DNA of 64,000 nucleotides from Adiantum capillus-veneris (GCA_014529385.2 CM043959.1:91985529-92049528); one strand, 5' to 3'; positions 10,333 to 21,686 are shown, numbered from the stretch's first letter. Notes: a model not told the origin generated them from the sequence alone. Made by a program: numbers and translations.

Positions 10333-11281
10333 ATGTGGAAGATATATAATTGTGAGAGTGGATACTAGCCCCACAGGAATTGGATGGGCGATTGGGAAAG
10401 ATGACGATGATGGCAAGCGATATGTGGTGAGATTTGGAGCAAAGGTTCTAAGTTCTCATCAACACAACTATCCACAGGTAAAAAGAGAGTTATGGGGAGT
10501 AGTCACAGCTTTGAAATGTGACAAAGAGTACTTGATAGAAGAAAATCTAATAGTGGAGATTGATTGTGTACCCCTTCTTGGAATGATCACAAGCTGCTCA
10601 ACTCCCGACATTGCTATGTTGAGATGGATTCCCTACATAAAGTCCTTGAATCCAAAATTTAAGCATATTGCATGGAAAGATAATCCAGTTGTAGATATGC
10701 TTTCAAGAGCAAGGTATGAAAATGAAGAAGACATGGTTGTCGAGGGCGATGATGTAGGCACACAGTTCTATAGTATCTCTCATGCCGAGGGTGATCATGT
10801 TTGTCTGTCAAATGCACTTGAGTCATTTACAGAGGACCTATATCAAGGTGACTGGTTTCTCATTGGACGTTATCTCAGCACTTTGACAAGGCATGAAGGG
10901 TGGACTGACCAAGATTTCAAAAGAATGTGGAGAAAGGCCTATGGATACTTTTTAAAAGATGGGTACTTATGGAAGCATCCAAAACAAAGAAATGGAATGC
11001 GGTTGAGAGTCGTGAATGATAAGGACGCTCAAAATGAGCTTATGAAAAAGTTTCATGAGAGTCTTTATGCTGGACATAGAGGTGTATGGGCCACCTTTAC
11101 TAAAATGAAAGAGAGGTATTGGTGGAAAGGTATGTATAAAGATGTGTCTCACTTTGTGGAGTCTTGTGAAAATTGTCAAATGTATTCAAATGTACATCAT
11201 CGTGATGGGTTGCACCCTTCTTACCCATTGGCCATGCATTATAAGTGGGTAGTAGATCTCTTGACAATGCCATTGGGCTAA
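10208..11281 (+). pseudogene. Element C RNase H and integrase zinc domain
   Basis: This 357-codon frame is open throughout. It holds the end of the RT thumb, then RNase H with V-D-T-S-P-T-G-I-G-W, K-R-E-L-W-G, E-I-D-C and a D-M-L-S-R block carrying the four expected acidic positions. An integrase HHCC zinc domain follows (H-x3-AGH-R then C-E-N-C, around 11050-11180). The frame ends just as the integrase core begins (V-V-D-L-L-T-M-P). It overlaps the RT frame by about 125 bases through a frameshift. Confidence 0.85.
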
Positions 11282-11869
11282 TTGCAAATGAGATACATAG
11301 TGCTTGCACGAGAAGACTTAATCAACCAAGTTAAAGGTCGTGCTCTAAGAAAAAAAAGCACAGAAGGGATATGTAAGTTCCTCTTGGATGGTCGAATTAG
11401 CCGTTATGGCTGTGTTGGGAAAATAAAAACAGACAGCGGTGAGTTGGATGATGACAAAGCAAGGTGGTTTTTCTCCAGGTTGGGCATTAAACCTGCTCTC
11501 ACTACTGCATATAATCTTGAGCGAAATGGTAAATCAAAGCGTGGGCATCTTCCTATTATTAAAGCTTTGGCTAAGGCCTATAAAGGTAAAATGAGAGAGT
11601 GGCCTAGGTTATTGACTTATGCTTTATGGTCTGGTCGTACAACACATAGCTCAGCTACTGATTATATGCCTTTTGAGTTGATGTATGGTCAGAAACCTAT
11701 AATGTCAATTGAGGATGTAATTCCCACATGGAATGTATTGCCTTGGGAAGATGGAACGAGTAGGGGAGACCTTCTTGCTTTGCGCATACAACAGTTAGAA
11801 GAAAGAAGGCCCCAAGATATTGAAATTGCAGTAGCACAATCGATTGAAAGATGCAAGGTTAAAGAATAA
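11282..11869 (+). pseudogene. Element C integrase core, catalytic Glu replaced
   Basis: The frame continues the integrase from the D-L-L-T-M block after a TAA at 11279-11281. The second catalytic aspartate is in I-K-T-D-S-G-E-L. The third acidic residue is expected in a G-x-x-E-R-G-H context, but the sequence encodes G-K-S-K-R-G-H (codon AAG), one transition from GAG. The downstream L-P-I-I-K-A-L-A-K-A and P-F-E-L-M-Y-G-Q-K-P blocks are typical of this integrase type. The E-to-K change alone would disable strand transfer. Confidence 0.8.
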
Positions 11870-12254
11870 GGACATATATGATAGGAGGCATAGGCTTAGA
11901 CCTTAAGCTATTGAGGAAGGTGATTGGGTGTTGGTGTATGACAGTAGTCTTGAAAATCAACATTCAACAATAAGAAAGCTTTCAAAGAGATGGTTTGGTC
12001 CTTATGTGGTTCATCATGTACATGGGAATGCAACTTATACCTTGCATGAATTAGTTGGGACAAAAATAAAAATTCCCATCGCAGGGAAAAGAATCAAGTT
12101 ATTCAAAAGAAGAGGTGATACAGATCCCTTTGATTCACAAGAAAGTCCGGATGTAGGCTTTGATGGAAATGTTATGGAAGTGGATGATGAATGAGAGGAT
12201 GATGCGTTACATTTTGCTGCAAGCGATGATGAGATCGATATGTATGTTGACTTA
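11870..12254 (+). pseudogene. Element C integrase C-terminal domain and tail
   Basis: The 11928-12194 frame carries the G-D-W-V-L-V-Y-D and R-W-F-G-P-Y-V-V blocks seen after Ty3 integrase cores, followed by an acidic tail. Homology starts earlier, at about 11870, in another frame (Y-D-R-R-H-R-L-R-P). It would help target integration. No chromodomain is visible. Confidence 0.7.
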
Positions 12255-12311
12255 AATGAAGACTAAATCTGCAAAAGATATTTGTGGCACATGGCGGAGG
12301 ATCTGCAAGTT

Positions 12312-12319
12312 TAGAGGGG
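12312..12319 (+). promoter_or_regulatory. Polypurine tract of element C
   Basis: The purine run AGAGGGGG, directly followed by TGGATATC, has the expected position after the end of pol and just before a TG-starting LTR. It would prime plus-strand DNA synthesis. Confidence 0.65.
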
Positions 12320-13816
12320 GTGGATATCATGCCGTGGAATGTTCATCATGTGAGATTAAAATATCTACCTCACTCTGAATGATTTTTTTATTTGGGACCA
12401 AATACTATGATCTACATAGTGTGATATATGTGAAAACAAATGCCATGGTTGTAGGTGTGTACATACCTTGCAAGGCAGGCAAGGCCAGGGACGTGGCATC
12501 GTTGCATGTTTTACAACATTAAATAATGTCTAATTTTCTTTAGAAATGTACAAATGTCGAGTGTATCAAAGTGGCATGCTCGTTTTTCTTAGAGAGTTCA
12601 ATGCGGACAATCTCGGTAAAAAATAGCACGTTTCATGTGCGGGCATAAAAGACGTGTCCAAAGTGCTTACCAAGTGGAAAATATAGGTTCAACATGAAAT
12701 TTGAGCCCAATGGGATTTTTCCACAAATTTAGGGATTTTTCCCAGCTCATTGGGGCTTTTTACGGACAAAAAGGGCCATTTTTGGACTAAAAATGGCGTT
12801 AAAAACGTCAAAAATAGCCTAAAAATAGCTCAAAATAACTCAAAATTCCACATTAACGATAGTACTGTTGTTGCTTAAGTTGTGAGGGAAGTTTTAGAGA
12901 CAAGAACGAGCTCATTTGGGCATATGAGCAAGGAGATACAACCATTCCTTTAGAGGGTGCTAGTGCAGTCCCTTGCTGCTTCTAGTACATGGTTGAGGCT
13001 GTGAGGCCTCCAATTAGGGTTTCCCCTCCTCAAATAACTACTTGGGCTTTTCCAATGAAGTACTGAAGATTCCATGAAATTATCACGACGAAGAATTGAA
13101 GCATAAATTTAGGGTTTTTAACAGGTCGAATGAGCACTGCATCTGTGCAATTAGGAGCGAGGCTACACCTAATCTTCACACACACAAGAATTTTGAGTTG
13201 AAATTGGTTCATTTTCAAAGTGGAGCTTTTATGGCTGGAGTGTTTTTCTTTTCAGTCTGTTTTTTGCTTCAAAATATCTATGCCTTTCTTGAATTTGCTA
13301 CGAATCCTCACAGTCAAAGGCCCGACGCTTTCCTAGTTGCACTGTACACTTCTTGACAACGCTGCAATGGCTCGAGCAGGAGGGTGATGAGGTTGTCATT
13401 TGTGGCATGTCCGCTATGGGTGTGACTGCATAGCATGAGACTATTCATTGCATTCAAGAGAGTGAGGTATGTGTGAGAGAATAGATCAACAAGGCAGGGC
13501 CGTAACAGTGCATGTTGTAGCTAGCCAAGGTAGAGAGTGGAGAACATAGTATGTGGGGTTCGATGGAGTGTGAAGGTGTAGCCAAAAAATTTGTAGGAAG
13601 AATGGCAAGAGTTCCCTTTTTATTTCCAAATCTTTCAAACAAGAATCATGGTCATGAGTATCTGCAGTAGGCGTCCCATCTACCACGAATGAGAGAATCT
13701 TTCTTGTATTGTTCACCACCACTTGATCCTCCGTCGTCAGCGAAGATAGCAAAAAAGAAGGTCTCAGTATCGAGAAGAAGGGTAGCCTATTTAGAGAGGG
13801 TACCATCCTATCAAGA
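12320..13816 (+). repeat. Probable 3' LTR of element C and following decayed DNA
   Basis: The LTR should start at 12320 after the polypurine tract, but its end cannot be fixed because the other LTR is outside the window. The stretch contains no supported gene. Around 12700-12850 the sequence is low complexity with recurring AAAAATGGC/AAAAATAGC words. Confidence 0.4.
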
Positions 13817-14267
13817 CATTAGGTGAAATTTGGACTCACAAAGGGGCCCTTTAAGGAGTTTGACTTTACCTCTCTCTACCAAAACGGGTGCATGGATAAA
13901 TTTTTGCAAACAAACTCCAAAGTTGGCGGAGGTTTGACAGTTAGAATATCCTCCTCAAGATCTATCTACTGATATATATCACGCCATGAGATTCATCATA
14001 TTTTAGAAGATTCTTTTTTCGATTCACCTATGATATGACAACTTTGTGGGAATCTAAGTGAATCAAAAAAAGAATCTTCTAAAATATGAGGAATCTCATG
14101 GCGTGCTATATATCAGTGGGGATGGATCTTGAAGAGGACATTCTAACTGTCAAACCTCTGCCAACTTTGGAGTTTTTTTACAAAAATTTAACCATGCACC
14201 CATTTTGGTAGAGAGAGATAAAATCAAACTGCTTAAAGGGCCCCTTTGTGAGTCCAAACACCTAATG
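13817..14267. mobile_element. Foldback (hairpin) element, 451 bp
   Basis: The left arm (13817-14027) and right arm (14058-14267) are inverted copies about 210 bp long with only scattered mismatches and small indels. A 30-bp loop separates them (14028-14057). For example, GGACTCACAAAGGGGCCC on the left is matched by GGGCCCCTTTGTGAGTCC on the right. No coding capacity is visible. This is typical of a foldback MITE. I could not fix a target duplication. Confidence 0.85.
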
Positions 14268-15675
14268 CCAAATGCAACAACTAGCTGGATTAGTTGCTCC
14301 CTGGACACTGCATCTATACCTTTCACCACCTCATCTAGAATAAAATCTTGAAAATGTGCCGGCTTTGGTGTGTGATGATTCTAGGCCAGTTGGGGCTGGC
14401 TCCTTAGATTAAACTCAAAAAAATTTGGGGGTATGGAGCCATGAATGCTTCACGATGGAAATCAACTAATGATTTTGAAGCAGATGGGAATAAGGTTAAA
14501 CTTTCAGAATCATCCAAAGCATGAAATGGCTCAAACTTAGCAAACTATGAAATCTGAAAAGGCAAGTGGATATGATGATGGGGTCTATGAAAAAACACAA
14601 GCCAAGAAATTGCCTAGTGATGTATGAGCTTGGCAGGCTTGGATGTTGCATGCAAGCCATAAGGGGGTTGTGAGAGAAGGTGGAAGGAAGCCTTTTAAAG
14701 CTCAATATGCGCCATATTTGGCATGGAGGTAGGGAGAAATTTTAGGTGTGTCTGTGTGTGTATGGTGAGAGAGAACCTCACTGCCAACATGGCAGAGTAA
14801 GATGGATTTCAATTTAACTTGAAGGTTCTTTCAAAAAAAAAAAAACCTGGGGTATGTTCCCACAGTAAGTGAGCGCAATTCAAGGCTACCTTAATGTAAG
14901 CAAAATTCCATCAGTCTTTCACAACATTGATCTCTTATTCTCGTGATCTTGTGAAGACTTTTAATACATACTAACTGCTCATAGTCTTAAAAACTCCCAA
15001 ATCCATCAATTATGAGTTCGAGTGTAAAAGGATCTCAACCATAACAATATCACAAAATGATTGCAAGCTCATAAAAATTATCCATATTCTAGTCTGGATT
15101 GAGTTCTTATTAGCCATTTGATATAATGCACATCAAAATTTTGATACATTGATGATCGAAATGGGTAAACCATATGAAATTGATGCATCTTATACTCTAT
15201 AAGTCATAGCATATGCACACCATTAGTGCACCAATTCTCTCATTTGCAAAACCATTCCCAATTTTCATCATTGCAATCTTAAATTACTCATGTCCAATGG
15301 CCCTCTCGTCATCCAATTTCAATTGAGTTTGTCATAATGGTTTGTAAAATTGCATGGCTATATACTTGTGATTATGGGAACTTGTAAATGAACAAATTAA
15401 TGAAGTTTTTTTCATAGAGAATTGGCATACACGACAATGGTCAAAAAATCATCTTCAATTGGGTACCAATTGAATCATCCCAAGTCAATCAATTACATAC
15501 AGAAACCAATATTTTAGGTCTTTCAATCATCTAATGGGAATCAAAGATCAATTATTCATTGCCAATTTGGATATCTAATGCCATTAGGGATTTTAATTAC
15601 GCGATGACACATTTTGTTAAATGTTAATTATTGTTGTTATTATCACTATTTTTTTCATGTTAATAACATATCTAA
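14268..15675. other. No gene seen
   Basis: AT-rich DNA with no supported ORF. It holds a short poly-A run near 14834-14846 and otherwise nothing I can assign. Confidence 0.6.
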
Positions 15676-15965
15676 TGTCATGACCTACGAAAACCGGTAG
15701 AAAACGTAGAACCGGCGGGACAACCAACAATCCCAGCAGGCCTGACGGGTTTAATATGAAACCCGGCGAGCCCGACGGGACAAGCAAGAATCCCGTCGGG
15801 CCCGTCGTGTACCCCCTCCATATTTGGCGGCTCTATATAACCCTTCACATCACATCACATCACATCACCTCTTCCTCTAAATTTGGTCATCCTTTAAAAT
15901 TTAGAAGAAAAACTAAAGGTAAAAATATGAATAGTCTTTAAAAAAAATTAAAACTTAATGTAACT
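15676..15965 (+). promoter_or_regulatory. Promoter-like, GC-rich segment before the tandem repeats
   Basis: Several CCGGCGGG/CCCGACGGG words (15712-15815) are followed by a TATA-like CTATATAA at about 15832 and a run of ACATC pentamers (15846-15868). The arrangement resembles an LTR or transposon promoter, with a possible TG start at 15677. No partner repeat was found, so the identity is open. Confidence 0.4.
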
Positions 15966-15968
15966 CTG

Positions 15969-16715
15969 ATCATGGATCATTAGTTCTTTTTTGGACTGAA
16001 CTGATTCTTGAAAGGAGGTAGAAAGGTGAACCTTTGGGTCGGTATCTCTACATTTGGAATGGACTGATCTCATGTTTGGTTCACCGTTATATTTGCTAAA
16101 TTGATTGCTATATTGATTAGAACATCTATCATGGGTCATTAGTTCTTTTTTGGACTGAACTGATTCTTGAAAAGAGATAGAAAGGTGAATCTTTGGGTCG
16201 ATATCTCTACTTTTGGGATGGACTGATTACATGTTTGATTCACCCGATGTATTTGCTTGCTATTCCGATTAGAGCTCTAATCATGGGTCATTAGTTCTTT
16301 TTTGGACTGAACTGATTCATGAAAGGAGGTAGAAAGGTGAATCTTTGGGTCGATATCTCTACTTTTGGGATGGACTGATCACATGTTTGATTCACCGCTG
16401 TATTTGCTTGCTATTCCGATTAGAGCTCCAATCATGGGTCATTAGTTCTGTTTTGGACTGGACTGATTCATGAAAGGAGGTAGGAAGGTGAATCTTTGGG
16501 TCGATATCTCTACTTTTGGGATGGACTGATCACATGTTTGATTCACCGCTGTATTTGCTTGCTATTTTGATTAGAGCTCCAATCATGGGTCATTAGTTCT
16601 TTTTTGGACTGGACTGATTCATGAAAGGAGGTAGGAAGGTGAATCTTTGGGTCGATATCTCTACTTTTGGGATGGACTGATCACATATTTGATTCATCGT
16701 TGTATTTGCTTGCTC
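15969..16715. repeat. Five tandem repeats of ~151-159 bp
   Basis: Units start at ATCATGG near 15969, 16128, 16280, 16431 and 16582. Each contains CATTAGTTCT, GGACTG, GGTCGATATCTC and TTTGCT landmarks in the same order. Units 2 to 5 are very similar and unit 1 is the most diverged. The array is flanked by GC-rich CCGGCGGG clusters on both sides. Confidence 0.9.
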
Positions 16716-16839
16716 ATGTTTGAGTAGATTGAGGTTTATTCCCTTCAGGCTTCACTACTACGCTTGTGTGTGATATTGATTATAACACTAATGTTTGGTT
16801 TGAATAATACTTGAAAGAAAAGATAGCATACTGAGCTAC

Positions 16840-16925
16840 GGTGGGCCCGGCGGGCAAATAGCTTTACCCGGCGGGCCAACTAATTAGCCCGCCGGGCTAC
16901 GAGCCGGTCTCCAGGTCTCTCTGGA
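16840..16925. repeat. GC-rich palindromic cluster after the tandem array
   Basis: Repeated GCCCGGCGGGC and its inverse AGCCCGCCGGGCT (a palindrome near 16889-16901), followed by GGTCTCCAGG...CTGGAGGTC inverted words at about 16908-16928. It matches in style the cluster at 15712-15815. Confidence 0.6.
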
Positions 16926-17825
16926 GGTCAAAAAAGATGAATGTCAATTAACAAAATATTTGTTATTTTGTATTTCTATTGTTATTAACCTAATATTATA
17001 GTGTGATCACGTCATTTTGAAATCCCTGAATGCCATGAGTAGGCTCACACACCCAAATTTAGACCAAAAGTCATATGCAAAAAATCCATCAATTCCTGAT
17101 TGCAATGACCAAATTGCAAGATCATTTAAACATAGACAAATGCATGCATGCTCAATTTTTGCAAAATCAATCTTAATTTTCCCGAACCAAGCAATGCACA
17201 CACTCCAAAATTAAGCACAAAAATCCAAATTTAGCTCAATTGGAAATGCAATTAGGCCTATCTCTAATGCTTGCACACAAATTTCATACACATTTCACTA
17301 CAGTAAAGCATTTGGGTGCCCCAATTGACCATCAATCATTGAAAATAAATGGTCTTGAACGGACATACACACTCAAATTTTGACCACCTTTTTTGGCAAA
17401 TAGGTCTATCCAATGATTGGATTAGCCTAGCATTCACATCAATTACATGATTGCACATTCACATATCATCAATATGTTTAATTTCTATGCATGCACATGC
17501 TCAAGATTAGGTGCACACACATTTGAATCTTATGGTTTTTTTTTCTCTCTTCCGTGCATTGAACACACATGAATTCTTGTCCCAAATCAAGCTTAATCTT
17601 GACAGACACATCATTTATTAGTCAAAATTTACCATCAATTTCATTCCAAGTGAATCAAAAATTTAGGATCTCAAAGTATTTTAATTGATTTACACACCTA
17701 CTTTTAGCAATAAATTAGCTACACATTGGAATCAAACTAATCACCCAAAAATTGAATGGAGTAAGCCAATGCACTTACAATCGATAGATATTCCACATAC
17801 ATGTAGATGCTTCCAATTTTTCTAT
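16926..17825. other. No gene seen
   Basis: AT-rich DNA with many CACAC and AAATTT words and no supported ORF or repeat boundary. Confidence 0.6.
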
Positions 17826-18180
17826 CAGATGTATACAAGCTCAACCAAAAGACGGGAAAATTGATTTCCGTATTTCTTATGCTAGCTGACAGTTGAACAT
17901 GGTGGAAAAGAATTATACCACCATTGAGAGGGAAGGACTAGGAATGATCTATGCCGTATAAAAGTATAGACATTACCTATTAGCAAACAAATTTTTGCTC
18001 TTTGTGGACTACCAAGCCTTGTTTTACTTGGTCAATAAGCCATGCAACACAGGAAGAATAGTGAGATGGTTCATCATTCTTCTGGAATTTGATTTCACCG
18101 TAGTTGTAAAGAAGGGCACTACTCATCAAAGAGTAGATTATTTGTCTAGGATTGTTTCAGGGGAACCACTAAAGGAGTAG
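17826..18180 (+). pseudogene. Element D RNase H
   Basis: Coding homology from about 17826 includes an I-E-R-E-G-L-G-M-I-Y-A-V block, then Y-R-H-Y-L-L-A-N-K-F, then F-V-D-Y-Q-A-L-F-Y-L-V-N-K-P and a D-Y-L-S-R-I end. The last open frame is 17995-18180. Stops are visible at about 17897 and 17958. This matches the C-terminal RNase H of Ty3 elements. Confidence 0.75.
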
Positions 18181-18404
18181 ACGATGATCTACCAGATGCA
18201 TAACTGTTCTCTGTGGAAATGATACCTCGATGGTCGAAAAATATGTTCATTGATGACCATAGCTCAAATGGATTCGCAAATACCACTTCCTATTGCAATT
18301 GGATTAATTGAGCAATGAGCTATGTATCAATTACTAGCTAGAAGGCTCTACAAAAGAAATTGAGATGGAATATTATTGCTATGCATTAATCTTGAGGAGA
18401 AAAC

Positions 18405-18570
18405 CCAATACCTAAGTCAAGCACATATTACCATAGTAGGAGTTCACGTTGCAGAAGAACAAAGTATGCAATGAATCTTGAGACTTGGAGTATATTTTCC
18501 AGCTATGAGGAGACATGTTTATTCTTTTGTGAAGGTTTGTCCTCAATGTAAAAAAAAACACCCATACCTC
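18405..18570 (+). pseudogene. Element D integrase zinc domain, first copy
   Basis: Translation across this stretch gives an H-x-T-I-V-G-V-H block, then Y-F-P-A-M-R-R-H-V-Y, then C-P-Q-C (near 18541-18552). That is the H-H-C-C pattern of the integrase H2C2 domain. It has one in-frame stop (about 18472). A second complete zinc domain follows 230 bp later. Confidence 0.65.
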
Positions 18571-18721
18571 ATGTAACATTGTTCCGAACTCGTCTGTTCC
18601 TAAGTGGAGTAACTATCTAGTCACTTACTTATCGAGTCGAACATTTCCTGAGGATATGAGTAAACGCCGTCAAAGAGCAATTGAAACTGAAGCAAGGGAC
18701 TATGCTCTTATTTGAAACCAA

Positions 18722-19021
18722 TTGTATCGGAGAGGTAAGGATCAACATTTGTATCTTTGTACAAATGAAAACGAATATATTCCCATTACAGAACAAGCAC
18801 ATGTTGGATTAGCTGGAGTTCACTTTTCTAGTGGGACCACTGCAAGAGCAATCTTAATGGCAGGCATATGGCGACCAACAGTTTTTGCAGATGCTAAAGA
18901 ATATGTTCAAAGGTGTGATTCTTGTCAACGAGCAAAAATGAGAACCTGTGTAGATAGCATGCCCTTAAGACCAATGAAGGGGGCTAGCGGCATTCGCAAA
19001 ATGGGGTATAGATTTTGTTAG
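18722..19021 (+). pseudogene. Element D integrase zinc domain, second copy
   Basis: The open frame has Q-A-H-V-G-L-A-G-V-H-F-S, then W-R-P-T-V-F-A-D-A-K-E-Y-V, then C-D-S-C-Q-R-A-K-M, again the H-H-C-C pattern. The frame breaks at 19021, at the start of the integrase core (a G-I-D-F-V block is read in a neighbouring frame). Confidence 0.8.
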
Positions 19022-19766
19022 GCCAATAGACCCAAGCTCAATATATCATTATAGCTATGGACTATTTGACCAAGTGGGCCGAGGCTAAAGCAACTCAAAA
19101 GAATGATTCCAGAACCACTACCACATTCTTATATGAGTATGTTTTCACAAGATATGGACTGCCAATAGAGATAGTCAGTGAAAGGGAAACTCATTTCCTC
19201 AATTAGGTAATTGAGTATCTGCTTAATGAATTTATGGTCATAAAAAATCGGCTCCCTATCACCCACAAGAAAATGGACAAGCTGAGCATACAAATAAAAT
19301 TTTTAGCTCGATATTGACTAAAGTGGTTAGTTCAGGAAGGACAGACTGGGAAATGAATCTCCATGCTACTCTGTGGGCTTATCGAGTTTCATTCAAAACG
19401 GCTTTAAATGCTACACCCTTTAACCTTGTTTATGGTCTTGATGCCATACTGCCAACATAATTTCTATTGCCGACACTAAGGGTAGCTAAGAATCTTGAGT
19501 GGACTGGACATGAATTGTCAGAAAGACTTGAAGATTTAGAAAACCTAGATGAGCAAAGGCTAACTGTTGTAGCTCACATCTATACACAAAAGCGGAAACA
19601 AAAACAGTTTTTTGATTCCCATGTAATTACAAAAAACTTCAAAAAAGGGGACTTGGTTTTAGTCTTTTCCCTTAAACAACACATTCCCAAATTTAAGAGA
19701 AAGGGAAACGGACCGTTTGTCATTGAAGATCTATCTCCAAGTGGAGCTATTAAGTTTCTACCCTAG
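19005..19766 (+). pseudogene. Element D integrase core and C-terminal domain
   Basis: Fragments in alternating frames give the D-F-V start, an H-P-Q-E-N-G-Q-A-E-H-T-N block with the catalytic glutamate (about 19260-19295), and A-L-N-A-T-P-F-N-L-V-Y-G-L-D. The open frame 19467-19766 follows with K-K-G-D-L-V-L-V-F and G-N-G-P-F-V-I-E-D of the C-terminal domain. Several stops lie between 19020 and 19260. Confidence 0.75.
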
Positions 19767-20008
19767 ATGGTGAACCAATGGCTAATTGGATTAGTGGATG
19801 TCATTTAAAGAAGTACTATTTGCAACTAACCAATGAATTGCTAGAAAGAATGCATACATCTAAGCAAAGAAAAATAAAACGACAGTAGGTTATTGATGAA
19901 GCCCAAGAGGAAGCTCAACTTCGAGTACTCAAAAGCAAATATTCTCTCAAGATTCAACAAATACCTATTCCCATCTACACTCTGGAAATAGATGACCAAC
20001 AATGAGAA
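19767..20008 (+). pseudogene. Element D linker after integrase
   Basis: Coding-like sequence continues without a clear break: a D-G-E-P-M-A-N-W-I block, then A-Q-E-E-A-Q-L-R-V, with stops at about 19888 and 20002. It connects the integrase C-terminus to the protease-like domain in nearly the same frame, which suggests one polyprotein. Confidence 0.5.
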
Positions 20009-20457
20009 TTGCAGAAAGATGCAGTGTCAACAAATAATGAATGGCTAGATGGAATGGATCTTTGCATCAAATTACAACTCAACAATCATAGCACAACTGC
20101 ATTGGTCAATACAAGAGCTCAAGTAAACGCAATTAGTTATTACACATACAAGAAAGCAACACGTCAGTCATTGACAGCAAGAATAGGACTATCAAGGGAT
20201 GCAACGAGAATCCAACACCAACATTGGGAGTAGTCAACTTGAATGTGATAGGACATGGATGTTCATGTCCTCATCAGTTTGTATGCTTACCAGATGAACA
20301 CATGAATGAGACAATGATTCTTGGAATCCCCTGGATGCGGACTTACAAGGAAGTAACAGATTGGGATACCAATCAGCTCAAGGTATCACCTAAGGACGGA
20401 CAACTCATTGTTCTAATTGCACCAAGAAAAGAGGAATGGAAAGTAGATTACCAGTAG
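20009..20457 (+). pseudogene. Element D retropepsin-like domain located after integrase
   Basis: Two frames (20009-20233 and 20224-20457) give a retropepsin-like layout: an N-H-S-T-T-A-L-V-N-T-R-A-Q-V-N-A-I block in the position of V-D-T-G-A, and M-I-L-G-I-P-W-M-R-T-Y typical of the second half (I-L-G-x-P-W-L). The catalytic D-T/S-G reads N-T-R, so it is inactive. Placement after integrase is unlike the standard Ty3 order. Confidence 0.6.
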
Positions 20458-20514
20458 AGCAAACCACGAAGCAATTAATCTTCTCCATAATATCAACAAG
20501 TAAATGCTACAAGT

Positions 20515-21670
20515 AGCATGCAAGGGGTAAGGTAAATTTGGGTACCAAAAGCACAGCTTAAGGACAAGCCGATTCAAATATGGGTGCCCAAAACATCGTC
20601 GACAATACCAAAGATGGTTCCAAGGTTCAAAACACAGAGATGAGTATCTCCGAGCAAGGAACCTAACACAAAATGGATTTAGAAGAAAAAGGAGCATTTA
20701 TCGTCTCTGCAAACTGTAAGATCGATCAAGCAAAAACCCTTGGAAAAAACCCTAGAATCCGAGCAGTGCACGAAGACCTACGACCAAACATTTACCATAG
20801 CGGCATGTCAACTCAACCAAATCAGACAAGACTTTATTTGTAACATGCCCCTAGATGATAGAACACTTCTATATCAACAGCCAACCATTTGGCAAGGGTT
20901 GAGCAGGGTTCCAAGTAGAAAATCTAGATTTTTGGCAGATGCGAGAATTGGATTCTGACTCCACAGACAACTTATATACAAGGTCTATACACAATGTATA
21001 TGGTTGGTTTCATAAAATCAATCAAGCAAAGCCCTCGGAAAGCAGAAAACAGCTCAAAGTCTACAAAGCATCAAATTTGACATCCGAGGTCAAACTGACT
21101 CCAAATGGGCCAAAATTGGATGAGTTGCTTCAGGACTATGTAGCGAACAAGTCCATAGCCTCAAAAGCCACTAACCAACTCTACAGGCCATGTGGCCACA
21201 AAAATCAGTGATTTCAAAGTCGATAAAGCACGAAGTGATGCCGTCAACATAAAACTTTACCAAATTCAATTTAGGACCTATTTTAGGTGTATAGAATATG
21301 TTTAGGACCTCGGAAAGCAGAAAATAGCTTGAAGGCTACAAACCGGAAAGGACAGCAAGTCTTGAACCACAAGACACAACAAGTTATGCGCAACCAAAAA
21401 CACACGAAATAGAGAAAACCCCGTCTACCACCACCCTTCAAGAAACGATTGAGGCATCCACGAACCCTCGAGAAGACAAAGTGGTAGAGGCAAAAGCACA
21501 GCCTCAAGGGGAGGAACAAACAGCTGCCATAGCCCCACCAAAGGAATCACAAGAGACTGCTGAATCATCTAGGCAACTCACAAGAACTGAAGACTAGCAG
21601 ACCAATGATGAGGTAATTCTCCAAGTTAATAAATATGCAAATTAGAAGGCACATATGAAGTCCACCCCAG
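20515..21670 (+). pseudogene. Element D decayed 3' coding region with I-W-V-P-K motif
   Basis: Short frames only (20740-20958, 20939-21211 and others). Near 20530-20600 an I-W-V-P-K motif occurs twice, about 14 residues apart. No family recognised for the rest. Confidence 0.35.
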
Positions 21671-21686
21671 GTGGAGAAACAGCTGG

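Larger units (their letters stand above)
7815..12319 (+). mobile_element. Element C: Ty3/gypsy retrotransposon, 5' truncated
   Basis: Plus-strand coding homology runs from the first bases after element A to about 12240, in the order protease, linker, reverse transcriptase, RNase H, integrase zinc domain, integrase core, C-terminal domain, then a polypurine tract at 12312-12319. Gag and the 5' LTR are missing, probably on the other side of element A. The region is read in several frames with few stops, so it is degraded but less so than elements A, B and D. Confidence 0.8.

Noticed and set aside
13096-13356. 86-codon plus-strand ORF
   Set aside because: No recognisable domain; lies in presumed LTR sequence.
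15969-16715. CRISPR-like array
   Set aside because: Units are contiguous tandem copies without unique spacers, and the context is a plant nuclear genome.
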